Source: Pseudomonas arcuscaelestis
GTDB taxonomy: Bacteria > Pseudomonadota > Gammaproteobacteria > Pseudomonadales > Pseudomonadaceae
Assembly (NCBI RefSeq): GCF_016881005.1
Contig: NZ_JACOPV010000011.1
Span: 62,001 to 126,000 of the forward strand
Direction of reading: 5' to 3'
Length of the DNA stretch: 64,000 nt
In this document: positions 7,860-16,440 of the stretch, one piece after another
Layout of the letters: the number at the start of each line of letters is the position of its first letter
How positions within the stretch are numbered: position 1 is the first letter of the stretch
Program-made: the position numbers and the translations under genes
Notes under the pieces: generated by a model
The model's database searches: none
What the model was told of the DNA's origin: nothing
The model's input: the letters and a program-made list of their open reading frames with translations, nothing else

Positions 7860-9956
7860 ATGCAGACATTTTTCATCGCGCCGACCGACTTTGGTGTCGG
7901 CCTGACCTCCATCAGTCTTGGCCTGGTTCGTACCCTTGAGCGCGCCGGCCTGAAAGTCGGCTTCTTCAAGCCGATTGCCCAGCCGCACCCTGGCGACACC
8001 GGCCCGGAACGTTCCACCGAACTGGTTGCCCGCACCCACGGCCTCAAGCCACCCCAGCCATTGAGCCTGGGTCATGTCGAACGCATGCTCGGTGATGGTC
8101 AGCTGGATGAGTTGCTCGAAGAAATCATCACCCTGTATCAGCAGGCATGCATCGGCAAGGACGTGGTTGTGGTCGAGGGCATGGTTCCTACCCGCCATGC
8201 CAGCTATGCCGCCCGGGTAAACCTGCACCTGGCCAAGAGCCTGGATGCCGAGGTGATCCTGGTATCGGCGCCGGAAAACGAAGTGCTCACCGAGCTTTCC
8301 GGCCGGGTCGAGTTGCAAGCGCAGTTATTCGGTGGCCCGAAAGACCCGAAAGTGCTGGGCGTGATTCTCAACAAAGTGCGCACCGACGAAAGCATGAGCG
8401 TGTTCGCCGACCGCTTGAAAGAGCACTCGCCCTTGCTGCGCAGTGGTGAGTTCCGCCTGTTGGGCTGCATTCCCTACCAGGCCGACCTCAACGCTCCACG
8501 TACTCGCGATGTAGCCGAGCTACTCGGTGCCCAAGTGCTCAACGCCGGTGATTACGAACAGCGGCGGATGAACAAGATCATCATTTGTGCCCGAACAGTG
8601 GCCAACACCGTACCCCTGCTCAAGCCGGGCACGCTGGTGGTAACACCGGGTGACCGCGACGACATCATCCTCGCGGTGAGCCTGGCCGCGATCAACGGCG
8701 TACCGCTTGCCGGTCTGCTGCTGACCAGCGACAGCAAGCCTGACCCGCGCATTCTTGAACTGTGCCAGGGCGCCTTGCTGGCGGGACTGCCGATTCTCTC
8801 GGTGAGCACCGGTTCCTACGACACCGCCAACCAGTTGAATCAGCTCAACAAGGAAATCCCGGTGGATGACCGCGAGCGAGCGGAAATCATCACCGACTTC
8901 GTCGCCAGCTACCTGGATGCCGACTGGCTGCACCTGCGCTGCGGTACCCCGCGCGAGCTGCGCCTGTCACCGGCGGTATTCCGCTATCAGTTGATCCAGC
9001 GCGCCCAACAAGCCAACAAGCGCATTGTCTTGCCTGAAGGCGCCGAGCCGATGACCGTGCAGGCTGCAGCCATCTGCCAGGCGCGCGGCATCGCCCGCTG
9101 CGTGCTGCTGGCCAAGCCCGACGACGTACAGGCCGTGGCGCGGGCCCAGGGCATCACCTTGCCCGAAGGCCTGGAAATCCTCGACCCGGACCTGATTCGC
9201 GAGCGTTATGTAGAACCGATGGTCAGCTTGCGCAAAAGCAAGAGCCTGAACGCACCCATGGCCGAGCAACAACTTGAAGACCCGGTAGTGATTGGCACCA
9301 TGATGCTGGCGCTGGACGAAGTCGATGGCCTGGTTTCCGGGCTGGTCCACTCTACCGCCAACACCATCCGCCCCGCCTTGCAACTGATCAAGACCGCGCC
9401 GGGCTGCAGCCTGGTGTCTTCGGTGTTTTTCATGCTGTTTCCCGAACAGGTCCTGGTGTACGGCGATTGCGTAATGAATCCGCACCCTACCGCCAGTGAA
9501 TTGGCAGAGATCGCCTTGCAAAGTGCCGACTCGGCCGAAGCCTTCGGCATCGCTCCACGCGTGGCAATGATCAGTTACTCCAGCGGTGACTCAGCCAGCG
9601 GCGAAGAAGTGCAAAAGGTACGCGAGGCCACCTTGCTGGCGCAGGAAACGCAACGCACCCTGCAAATCGATGGCCCCTTGCAGTACGACACGGCCGCCAA
9701 CCTGCAGATCGCTCGCGAACTTGCACCCAATAGCCAGGTGGCGGGCCGTGCGACCGTCTTCGTGTTCCCCGACCTGAACACGGGCAACACGACCCACAAG
9801 GCAGTACAACGCAGTGCCGATTGCGTAAGCCTTGGGCCGATGCTGCAAGGCCTGCGCAAACCGGTCAACGATCTGCCGCGCGGTGCCCAGGTCGATGACA
9901 TCGTCTACACCATTGCCCTGACTGCGATTCAGGCCAACCGCTCACTGGATAGCTGA
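7860..9956 (+). CDS. pta: Phosphate acetyltransferase
   Basis: Pta interconverts acetyl-CoA and acetyl phosphate. The 698-residue length fits the long proteobacterial form: an N-terminal P-loop/dethiobiotin-synthetase-like domain (about 1-200), a DRTGG domain (about 215-330) and the catalytic PTA_PTB domain (about 370-695). The ATG at 7860 follows a weak ribosome site. The next gene starts 2 bp after the stop, so they are probably co-transcribed. No acetate kinase gene is adjacent, so the acetyl phosphate sink must be elsewhere or non-enzymatic. Confidence 0.95.
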   Translation: MQTFFIAPTDFGVGLTSISLGLVRTLERAGLKVGFFKPIAQPHPGDTGPERSTELVARTHGLKPPQPLSLGHVERMLGDGQLDELLEEIITLYQQACIGKDVVVVEGMVPTRHASYAARVNLHLAKSLDAEVILVSAPENEVLTELSGRVELQAQLFGGPKDPKVLGVILNKVRTDESMSVFADRLKEHSPLLRSGEFRLLGCIPYQADLNAPRTRDVAELLGAQVLNAGDYEQRRMNKIIICARTVANTVPLLKPGTLVVTPGDRDDIILAVSLAAINGVPLAGLLLTSDSKPDPRILELCQGALLAGLPILSVSTGSYDTANQLNQLNKEIPVDDRERAEIITDFVASYLDADWLHLRCGTPRELRLSPAVFRYQLIQRAQQANKRIVLPEGAEPMTVQAAAICQARGIARCVLLAKPDDVQAVARAQGITLPEGLEILDPDLIRERYVEPMVSLRKSKSLNAPMAEQQLEDPVVIGTMMLALDEVDGLVSGLVHSTANTIRPALQLIKTAPGCSLVSSVFFMLFPEQVLVYGDCVMNPHPTASELAEIALQSADSAEAFGIAPRVAMISYSSGDSASGEEVQKVREATLLAQETQRTLQIDGPLQYDTAANLQIARELAPNSQVAGRATVFVFPDLNTGNTTHKAVQRSADCVSLGPMLQGLRKPVNDLPRGAQVDDIVYTIALTAIQANRSLDS

Positions 9957-9958
9957 CC

Positions 9959-10861
9959 ATGCTCGGATTTCTACCCGCGCCTCTGCGCGGGGTAATTGCC
10001 TCGTTGCTGCTGGGCCTCAACACCATTGTCTGCTGCACCCCGTTGTTCATCGTCAGCCTGTTCAAGCTGTGCCTGCCGTTCGCGGCGGCGCAGCGGATAA
10101 CCGATGAACTGATGCGGCACATCCACGAAGCCTGGATCAGCAACAACAACGCCTGGATCAACTTGCTGGGCAAAGCCCGCTGGCAGGTCGAAGGTCTGGC
10201 TGGGCTGGACTATCAACACAGTTATCTGATCACCAGTAATCATCAGAGCTGGGTGGATATCCTGGTGCTGCAGTACGTGCTCAATCGCCGTATTCGCCCG
10301 TTGAAATTCTTCCTCAAGCAGGTACTGATATGGGTGCCGGTGATCGGTTTGGCCTGGTGGGCCCTGGGCTTCCCGTTCATGAAGCGCTACACCAAGGCGT
10401 ACTTGGCCAAGCACCCGGAAAAGGCCGGTAAAGACCTGGAGACCACCCGGCGAACCTGTGCCAAATTCCGTGGCAAACCCACCGCCATTTTCAACTTCGC
10501 CGAAGGCACCCGCTTCACCCCAGGCAAACACCGCCAGCAGCAATCGCCCTTCAAGCACCTGCTCAAGCCCAAGGCTGGCGGTATCGCCTTCGTGCTCGAT
10601 GCCATGGGCGAACAGTTGCAGTCGATCGTCAACGTAACCATCCATTACCCAGCCGGCGCACCCGGGTTCTGGGACCTGTTGTGCGGGCGAGTGAAGCACT
10701 TTGTCGTACACCTCGAAGAGCTGGCGATCCCGGCCCAATTCCTGGGCAAAAACTACGACCAGGATGAAGCCTATCGCTTGGCCTTCCAGCAATGGATCAA
10801 CCAGTTGTGGCAAGACAAAGACGCCCTGCTTGAGCGCCTGAAGGCCGAAAATCCTGCCTGA
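9959..10861 (+). CDS. Membrane lysophospholipid acyltransferase (PlsC/YihG-like)
   Basis: The 300-residue protein has an N-terminal membrane segment (about residues 10-45) and the LPLAT motifs: NHQSWVDILVL (block I, H-x4-D) and NFAEGTRFTP (block III). It probably acylates lysophosphatidic acid or a related lipid at the inner membrane; the YihG type makes unusual phosphatidic acid species in E. coli. It is directly behind pta, with 2 bp between the genes. Confidence 0.85.
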   Translation: MLGFLPAPLRGVIASLLLGLNTIVCCTPLFIVSLFKLCLPFAAAQRITDELMRHIHEAWISNNNAWINLLGKARWQVEGLAGLDYQHSYLITSNHQSWVDILVLQYVLNRRIRPLKFFLKQVLIWVPVIGLAWWALGFPFMKRYTKAYLAKHPEKAGKDLETTRRTCAKFRGKPTAIFNFAEGTRFTPGKHRQQQSPFKHLLKPKAGGIAFVLDAMGEQLQSIVNVTIHYPAGAPGFWDLLCGRVKHFVVHLEELAIPAQFLGKNYDQDEAYRLAFQQWINQLWQDKDALLERLKAENPA

Positions 10862-11011
10862 GTCAAACTTGCCCTGCCCAAGCGGGAAGTTTTCTTCCCC
10901 TTGGGACTGAGTCAAATCAACAGAAAATCACCTAGCGCTTCCAAGTTTCCTTTCAGCATCTATGCTCTCTCCACGATGTTTCTTAATAGCCATCACATGG
11001 AAAGCATGCCT

Positions 11012-11590
11012 ATGAAACCGCTGCGCACCCTGACTCACGCCATTGCTCTTGCTTCGCTCATGACTGCAGCCAGTTTCTCGGTGCAGGCGCAGGATATCCT
11101 GATCAGTGGCACGGCCATTGAGGATGATGTGGTAACCAAAGTATTGGCGATCGACATGGACAAGCGCCTGGTAACGGTCGCGGGCCCGAATGACACCCAG
11201 GTCCCGATTCAGGTTTCAGAACAGGCCAAGGCGCTGGGCAACCTGAAGGTCGGCGATGATGTAAACGTGCATGTCACCCGCTCCGTGGCGACGGTGCTGG
11301 ATACCAACGTCGGCGGCGAGCCAGGTGCCAGCAAGGAAGCCGGCGTCATCCGCGCCACCAAGGAAAACCCCAATCCGGGCGGCGAAGCGTTCCGCCAGAT
11401 CAAAATCACCTCGAAGATCACCAAGATCGACCTGAAGTCTCACGAAGTCACCCTGATGCCGCCAGAAGGCCCGCAGAAAGTGGTGAAAGTTGAAGACCCA
11501 GAACTGCAAGCTCGGATGAAAAACCTCAAGGTGGGTCAGACTGTCGACATCGTCTTCACCGATGTACTGAAGATCACCACCAAACACTAA
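11012..11590 (+). CDS. Secreted protein with two OB-like repeats, unknown function
   Basis: A 192-residue exported protein: signal peptide at residues 1-26 (cleavage after VQA), then two related beta-rich units, each ending in a similar block (NLKVGDDVNVHVTRSVA and NLKVGQTVDIVFTDVLK). These look like DUF5666-type OB folds. I chose the ATG at 11012 because GGAAAG is 7 bases upstream; the ATG six bases earlier is too close to it. No function is known to me. A DUF5666-like gene 3 kb away encodes a larger relative of the same general design. Confidence 0.7.
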   Translation: MKPLRTLTHAIALASLMTAASFSVQAQDILISGTAIEDDVVTKVLAIDMDKRLVTVAGPNDTQVPIQVSEQAKALGNLKVGDDVNVHVTRSVATVLDTNVGGEPGASKEAGVIRATKENPNPGGEAFRQIKITSKITKIDLKSHEVTLMPPEGPQKVVKVEDPELQARMKNLKVGQTVDIVFTDVLKITTKH

Positions 11591-11674
11591 CCACTGTAAG
11601 TAGGAATGGGCTTGCCCTGCGATTGCGAACTGGCTGCTACATCGCATCGCGGGGTAAACCCGCTCCCGCAGTGG
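11591..11674. repeat. REP element pair
   Basis: Inverted copies (GTAGGAATGGGCTTGCCCTG and ATCGCGGGGTAAACCCGCTC) flanked by CCACTG/CAGTGG lie between two convergent genes. Same family as the copies at 6483 and 25604. Confidence 0.85.
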
Positions 11675-11684
11675 TGAGTTGCAG

Positions 11685-11987
11685 TTAGCGCATTGCGCGA
11701 CTCTCCAGGCCATCGAGCAACGAATCGATCAGGCCCTTGGCCATTTCCATTGAATGCAAGGACGACTGGACGAATCCTCGGCCAGGCTCGCGGGTGTATT
11801 CAACCGCCAGTGGTGCGGTCATGCTCGCGCACTTCAGATACAGCGCTGCATGCACCAAGGCGTCTTCGACATTGACTCCACTGCACACGGAAAATAACGG
11901 CGGATGACCTACATCACAGAGGCCAAAAGGGGTTTCCGTGGTTTCGAGGAGGTGAAATTCTGGAGGATCGGGAACAACTTTTTTCAT
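11685..11987 (-). CDS. DUF6124/DUF3077-type small protein
   Basis: A 100-residue protein starting MKKVVPDPPE, a form I recognise as the Pseudomonas DUF6124 (DUF3077-like) family. It is predicted cytosolic and helical, with no signal peptide or membrane segment. AAGGAG lies 7 bases before the ATG at 11987. The function is unknown; such genes are usually present in several copies in this genus. The unusual feature is its long 5' leader with several stem-loops (see 12011-12162). Confidence 0.72.
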   Translation of the reverse strand: MKKVVPDPPEFHLLETTETPFGLCDVGHPPLFSVCSGVNVEDALVHAALYLKCASMTAPLAVEYTREPGRGFVQSSLHSMEMAKGLIDSLLDGLESRAMR

Positions 11988-12010
11988 GATGGAACTCCTT
12001 TTGATGTGGA

Positions 12011-12162
12011 GCCACCACCAAATCGTCGCCAAACGAATGGGTGGCGGCTGTACGCGGATTGGCGAACCGAGACAAAAGGAAAACCCGGCAGGGCCGAAGC
12101 CCTCCCGCGCACAGCCACCATAAAAACTATGGTGAGGTCTTTTGTTCACTCCGAGTCGCCAA
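12011..12162 (-). promoter_or_regulatory. Structured 5' leader of the DUF6124 gene
   Basis: On the transcript strand this segment folds by eye into nested perfect helices: TTGGCGA/TCGCCAA (12156-12162 with 12059-12065), ACAAAAG/CTTTTGT (12139-12145 with 12072-12078), hairpin CACCATA/TATGGTG (12128-12134 with 12116-12122) and a TTCG tetraloop hairpin GGGC/GCCC (12091-12102). A fifth stem (12040-12048 with 12011-12019, 9 pairs including G-U) ends about 10 bases before the ribosome site. This leaves little doubt that the leader is structured. Its ligand or partner is unknown. Confidence 0.6.
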
Positions 12163-12318
12163 ACCCGATCGCTGATAATGCAGCGACCCAATTAGCCTAG
12201 TGGCGTACTTCCCTCGGAGCAATCATCTGCAGGGCGACAGAGTTCGTAGGATAGGTCCTAGGAACCAAGCAAAGCCAGTACAAGCCTGTTGCAGACCGCT
12301 TTTACCGACAGCAGCTCA

Positions 12319-12350
12319 GAAAAAAGGGGAGCCATTTGGCTCGCCTTCTT
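12319..12350 (-). terminator. Rho-independent terminator of the OmpA lipoprotein gene
   Basis: Minus strand: GAGCC-AAAT-GGCTC stem within GC-rich flanks, followed by CCCCTTTTTT. Confidence 0.75.
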
Positions 12351-12364
12351 ACATTCGCTGAAAC

Positions 12365-13060
12365 TTACTGGTACTGCTGGCCAGGAATCGGCTTCAGGTT
12401 GACTTCTACACGACGGTTTTGCGCACGGCCATTGGCATCGGCGTTGCTCGCGATCGGCTGGTCAGGGCCCATGCCGCGGGCGGTAACGCGGCTGGCGTCA
12501 ACACCTTGGGAGGTCAGGTAAGACACGACCGACTGCGCACGACGCTGGGACAGGTCCATGTTGTGCTGGCGGCTGCCGGTGCTGTCGGTGTAGCCCACGA
12601 CTTCAATGGTGTTCTGGTTGAACTGTTTGAAGGAGTTGGCCAGGTTGTTCAGTGGCGAGTAGAAGCTTGGGGCAATGTTCGCCGAGTCGGTAGCGAAGGT
12701 GATGTTGCCCGGCATGATCAGTTTGATTTGATCGCCCTGGCGCTGCACTTCTACACCGGTGTTGGCCATGCTTTCACGCAAGGCAGCTTCCTGCTTGTCG
12801 GCGTAGTAGCCGTAACCTGCTGCGGCAGCACCTACGGCAGCGGCACCAATCAACGCGCCCTTGCCACGATTGTTATGGTCGATGGCCGCACCGGCAATTG
12901 CCCCGGCCAACGCGCCCAGGCCGCCGTACTTGGCGGTTTTGCTCATCCCGGTGGAGCCCTGTTGTGCCTGACCCTGATTGTCATACGGGTTCTGGCTGGC
13001 ACAACCGGACATCAAGGCGGCAGCAGTAGCGACGATAATCAAACGACGCATGGTGAACAT
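12365..13060 (-). CDS. OmpA-family outer-membrane lipoprotein (YiaD-like)
   Basis: The lipobox LMSGC places the lipidated cysteine at residue 20. A glycine-zipper region follows (GGLGALAGAIAGAA, then GALIGAAAVGAAAAGYGYY). The C-terminal OmpA domain (about residues 115-225) has the peptidoglycan-binding signature TDSTG...NMDLSQRRAQSV and NRRVEV. It should anchor the outer membrane to the cell wall. The ATG at 13060 has AGGAG at spacing 7. PAO1 PA0833 is the likely counterpart by position. Confidence 0.88.
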   Translation of the reverse strand: MFTMRRLIIVATAAALMSGCASQNPYDNQGQAQQGSTGMSKTAKYGGLGALAGAIAGAAIDHNNRGKGALIGAAAVGAAAAGYGYYADKQEAALRESMANTGVEVQRQGDQIKLIMPGNITFATDSANIAPSFYSPLNNLANSFKQFNQNTIEVVGYTDSTGSRQHNMDLSQRRAQSVVSYLTSQGVDASRVTARGMGPDQPIASNADANGRAQNRRVEVNLKPIPGQQYQ

Positions 13061-13156
13061 GGACAAGCTCCTACTGAAATTCAAAAGTGCAGGCAGACCG
13101 ATTAGCGGTTCTGTGCCAGCCTTGGATTGCGAAAAAGTAAAAAAATTCCGTAGTAC

Positions 13157-13801
13157 TCAGGCGCGCACGAATGGATTTTGACGCATCTCGTCACCCAAAC
13201 GAGTGTCCGGACCGTGCCCGGTGACCACAGTGGCGTCTTCATCCAGGCTGTAGAGGCGCTGTTTGATCGAGCGAACGATAGTCGCTTGGTCACCGCCCCA
13301 CAAATCGGTGCGACCAATACCCCGGCGGAACAAGGTATCACCGGCGATCAGCAGCTTGGCATCGGCAAACCAGAAACTCATTGAGCCAGGCGTGTGCCCC
13401 GGCGTGTGCAGGGCCACGCCGCAACCACACGCCAGCTCTTCGTCATCGGCCAGCCAGCGGTCTGGCGATGGCACCGGCGTATAGGGCACACCGAACATTT
13501 GGCACTGCATTTCCAGGTTGTCCCAGAGGAACTGATCGTCCTTGTGCAGGTGTAAGGTTGCACCGGTCTTTTCCTTCAACTGCCCAGAGGCCAGGAAGTG
13601 ATCCAGGTGTGCATGGGTGTGAATGATGCTCACCACCTTCAGGCCGTGCGCATCCAGGCGTGCAAGGATCTGCTCATGGTTGCCACCCGGGTCGACGACG
13701 ATGGCTTTCTTGCTGATCGGGTCGCCGATGATGGTGCAGTTGCACTGCAACGGGCCGACGGGAAAGGTTTCGCGAATGAGCGCAGGTTTTCCGGGTTCCA
13801 T
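13157..13801 (-). CDS. Metallo-beta-lactamase-fold hydrolase (glyoxalase II-like)
   Basis: A 214-residue cytosolic hydrolase with the metal motif H63-x-H65-x-D67-H68 (HTHAHLDH), then HTPGHTPGS and AGDTLF as further metal-binding blocks. It resembles GloB/YcbL-type thioester hydrolases, which lack the long C-terminal domain of classical glyoxalase II. The substrate is not known. It lies 96 bp upstream of the OmpA gene on the same strand. Confidence 0.85.
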   Translation of the reverse strand: MEPGKPALIRETFPVGPLQCNCTIIGDPISKKAIVVDPGGNHEQILARLDAHGLKVVSIIHTHAHLDHFLASGQLKEKTGATLHLHKDDQFLWDNLEMQCQMFGVPYTPVPSPDRWLADDEELACGCGVALHTPGHTPGSMSFWFADAKLLIAGDTLFRRGIGRTDLWGGDQATIVRSIKQRLYSLDEDATVVTGHGPDTRLGDEMRQNPFVRA

Positions 13802-13876
13802 GGGTGTTCCTTGAAAATTGATGGCCCATTTTGGCCCAGTAATGAAAAGTGGGCGACCACTTTGGCAGCAAGCCGA

Positions 13877-14626
13877 TCAGAACGAGTGGAAGACCAGCAT
13901 CCCTCCCTCGGCATCCGGGCTGGCGTCGGAAAAGCCTTTTACAGCGTACAGCTGAACCTTCCATTGCTGGCTGAGCTTATGAGTGACAAATAACGTGAGC
14001 TCCTGGATTTGCGAACCGGTGGAGACCACTTTCTGCCGCCAATCATAGGACGCTCCTGCGGTGGTGCGTGCCGCGATGGGCGTGGCGAAACCCAGGCTGG
14101 CAAATACCGGATCATCAAAATCGCTATCGGGTGGGTCACCGTACTTTTTCCAGCCGAGCGTGGCAAAACCCGTTACCGGGCCAAATGCCTTGGCGACATC
14201 AACCTGAGCGGTATAGTCGGTTTCGCCTGTGCCCAAACACTGGTCTTCATCTGCGGTGGGAAACTTTACCTTACCGATCAGATCCACGAAGACGCCACTT
14301 TCACTGCCATCGAGCAACGCATAGCTTGCGCTACCCACCGTATCGCCGAGGCCGCTTTCTACATCCCGGCAGCCTCCGGGCAATGGGTCTCCGTCCGGGC
14401 CCACTTCGGGGTTGGTAATCCGCAGCCAGGGCACGGTGACCTTGTAGGTCATGGGCCCGGTTTCGTACTTGCCAACAACGGGCACGTACCAGATTTCCGA
14501 GGTAGTGTCGGTGCCGTAGTCACCGCTTGAATAATCGAAACCAACGGCGGTACTAAACGTATCGCCCAGGGTCGGCAGGCTAAAACTGGCAAACAGGCTG
14601 GCGAGCAGAGTGAGCGTAGGTCTCAT
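13877..14626 (-). CDS. Putative outer-membrane beta-barrel protein
   Basis: About 249 residues with a signal peptide (cleavage near LPTLGD) and alternating beta-strand patterns to a C-terminal Phe (VFHSF), the usual ending of outer-membrane barrels. It resembles the transporter-like family annotated near aromatic or hydrocarbon genes, but no substrate can be inferred. GAGGTG precedes two adjacent ATGs (14629 and 14626); the second has better spacing. It stands alone. Confidence 0.65.
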   Translation of the reverse strand: MRPTLTLLASLFASFSLPTLGDTFSTAVGFDYSSGDYGTDTTSEIWYVPVVGKYETGPMTYKVTVPWLRITNPEVGPDGDPLPGGCRDVESGLGDTVGSASYALLDGSESGVFVDLIGKVKFPTADEDQCLGTGETDYTAQVDVAKAFGPVTGFATLGWKKYGDPPDSDFDDPVFASLGFATPIAARTTAGASYDWRQKVVSTGSQIQELTLFVTHKLSQQWKVQLYAVKGFSDASPDAEGGMLVFHSF

Positions 14627-14730
14627 CATCACCTCAAGGCCGCGCAAAGAAACGCTATCAGGCCTTGTCAGCCTAGTTGCTTATCAGCAAATCGTTGGCT
14701 GCCAACAGGGCAGAAAAATCGCCGATACAC

Positions 14731-16440
14731 TCAGTCGGGGCGCTCTGCTTTCTCGAGTTTTTCGACTTTTTCGACCTTTTCGGGCTTCTCTACTCTCTCG
14801 GCCTTTTCCACCTTTTCAGGCTTCTCGACCTTTTCCACCTTTTCGGGCTTTTCTACTTTCTCGACCTTTTCCACCTTCTCGGGCTTTTCTACTTTCTCGA
14901 CCTTTTCCACCTTCTCTACTTTCTCGACCTTTTCTACCTTTTCGGGCTTCTCTACCTTTTCGGCCTTTTCTACCTTCTCAGGCTTATCTACCTTTTCGGC
15001 TTTCTCGACTTTCTCAACCTTCTCAACCTTCTCAACCTTCTCAACCTTCTCAACCTTCTCAACCTTCTCGACTTTTTCAGCCTTTTCGACCTTTTCGGAT
15101 CGTCCGCTGCGGTCTTCCTTTTCGGCTTGCTCAACTTTCTCGACGTGCTCTGATTTTCCAGAGTTATCCACAGCCTCAGGCGTGCCGCTGTCTTCGCGAC
15201 CACTGCCATGGCTGCCGTCGTCACGGTCATCACCCCCGTGGCTGGCATCAGAACGAGCGCTCTCGGTCACGCCACCCTTCCCGCTACTGCCGCTGCCCGA
15301 GTGGTCATCGTCGGAATGTTCGTGGTGACCGGAGCGGTCCCTGCCCGGTGTTTCGGCGCGCTCGCTGTGCAGTTCAACCCGAGTGGCACGCACCTCTCTA
15401 GCACCACTGAGCTCGCCGCTCACTCGCACCCGCTGGTCAATTGCCAATGCCGAGCCCTGCTCACCGACAATTACCGTGTCGTGGCCCAGGGTCACATTGA
15501 CGCCTCCCACTACCAGGCGCCGCTCCTGCCGGCCCTGCACCAGCCCTTCGATTACTACCTGATGCACTCTGGCGGTAAACGGCATGCTCGGATCGGGGCG
15601 ACTCTGGGCGACTTCCAACTGGCGACCGGTCCACTGACCACGCACGAGCACTTCTTGCGCTGCCGTTACCCGGCTTCCCAGCTTCAGCCCTTGAAGGCTA
15701 CCCGTGCGGTCCACCACGCCAATGGCGCTGGACTCCTTGAGGCCCGGTGCTCGCTCGATACGGCTGGCAACTACCTCGCCACGGGCATTGCGCAGGCCGC
15801 TGACCTTGACCGGTTCACCAGGTCGCAAGCCTTCTGCGACTCTTGCGCCCTTGGCCAGGTGCACGGGCTGGCCCATTACTCGCAGTGGCGAGGTGGTATT
15901 TGGCAGCTGCGTCAGCGGGCCTTCGTAAACGTTCAGGATCGAAATGCGTCCAGCCTCAAGGCCTCGCTTGCCGGCGAAAGACTCCACCGCCACTACCTGC
16001 CCGATTGCCAGGTTGGCGCTGCTGGCTGCGACGCCATTTTCACTCACCGGTACATCTTTGCCGTAATGCACCTCCACGCCATTGACGCAGATTGAAGCGA
16101 AGCCGGTTATGGTGCCGACGATACCGGTGCCGCCGGTTCCACCGGGAGACCAAATCGGCGCACCGGTGCCACCCGTTCCACCCGGACGTTGCTGGATTGG
16201 CGCACCGCTGCCGCCCATCCCCCCGTTATCACTCTGAATCCCCGTGCCACCCACGCCGCCCGAGCGGGCCCCGGTGCCTCCCGTGCCTCCGGGAAACTGC
16301 AGGCTCGATGCGCCCGCCATACCAATCTCATCACGGCTGACGCAGGCCGGTGCTGCGCTGCTCAAGGAGCAGAACCCCAGGCCTGACAACAGCCCCAGGG
16401 CAGCAATAAAGGTATGAGCGCGGCGCAGGAGTGAGTTCAT
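14731..16440 (-). CDS. Secreted DUF5666-like protein with long V/A/P-E-K repeat tail
   Basis: A 569-residue exported protein. It has a signal peptide (residues 1-29), a Gly/Thr-rich segment with GGTGGTG motifs (about 48-110), then several OB-like DUF5666-type units (about 110-360; note repeated KGARV, LGSRV and IDQRVRVSGEL blocks). An acidic Ser/Asp/His-rich linker (about 365-440) leads to a tail of over 35 tandem triplets of the form V/A/P-E-K to residue 569. The ATG overlaps the stop of the DUF6502 gene (ATGA), so the two are translationally coupled. The function is unknown; the tail is predicted to be a charged helix or extended spacer at the cell surface. Confidence 0.72.
   Translation of the reverse strand: MNSLLRRAHTFIAALGLLSGLGFCSLSSAAPACVSRDEIGMAGASSLQFPGGTGGTGARSGGVGGTGIQSDNGGMGGSGAPIQQRPGGTGGTGAPIWSPGGTGGTGIVGTITGFASICVNGVEVHYGKDVPVSENGVAASSANLAIGQVVAVESFAGKRGLEAGRISILNVYEGPLTQLPNTTSPLRVMGQPVHLAKGARVAEGLRPGEPVKVSGLRNARGEVVASRIERAPGLKESSAIGVVDRTGSLQGLKLGSRVTAAQEVLVRGQWTGRQLEVAQSRPDPSMPFTARVHQVVIEGLVQGRQERRLVVGGVNVTLGHDTVIVGEQGSALAIDQRVRVSGELSGAREVRATRVELHSERAETPGRDRSGHHEHSDDDHSGSGSSGKGGVTESARSDASHGGDDRDDGSHGSGREDSGTPEAVDNSGKSEHVEKVEQAEKEDRSGRSEKVEKAEKVEKVEKVEKVEKVEKVEKVEKVEKAEKVDKPEKVEKAEKVEKPEKVEKVEKVEKVEKVEKVEKPEKVEKVEKVEKPEKVEKVEKPEKVEKAERVEKPEKVEKVEKLEKAERPD
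14740..15095 (-). repeat. 9-bp microsatellite-like array encoding (V/A/P)EK
   Basis: The array consists of 9-bp units of the type GTCGAGAAG/GTAGAAAAG/GCCGAAAAG/CCCGAGAAG in frame. Synonymous variation between units shows it is not a very recent expansion, except for a run of near-identical units around 15010-15065. Confidence 0.95.

Larger units (their letters stand above)
11988..12364. other. 377-bp gap between DUF6124 and OmpA genes
   Basis: It holds the structured DUF6124 leader (12011-12162), a stretch at about 12163-12318 where I see no convincing gene or promoter, and the terminator of the OmpA gene (12319-12350). A plus-strand frame of 98 codons across it is antisense to the leader and is not a gene. 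Confidence 0.7.

Noticed and set aside
7671..8318. In-frame extension of slyD to 8318
   Set aside because: It runs antisense through the start of pta; SlyD begins exactly at the ATG at 7670.
11904..12200. 98-codon plus-strand frame across the DUF6124 leader
   Set aside because: Antisense to the DUF6124 start and its structured leader, without a ribosome site.
14740..15095. Possible CRISPR-like array
   Set aside because: Repeat unit is 9 bp, contiguous and in frame with a coding sequence; no spacers and no cas genes nearby.
14610..15401. Pro/Phe/Ser-rich plus-strand frames over the V/A/P-E-K array
   Set aside because: They are the complement of the repeat array; the minus frame has a signal peptide, ribosome site and coupling to DUF6502.
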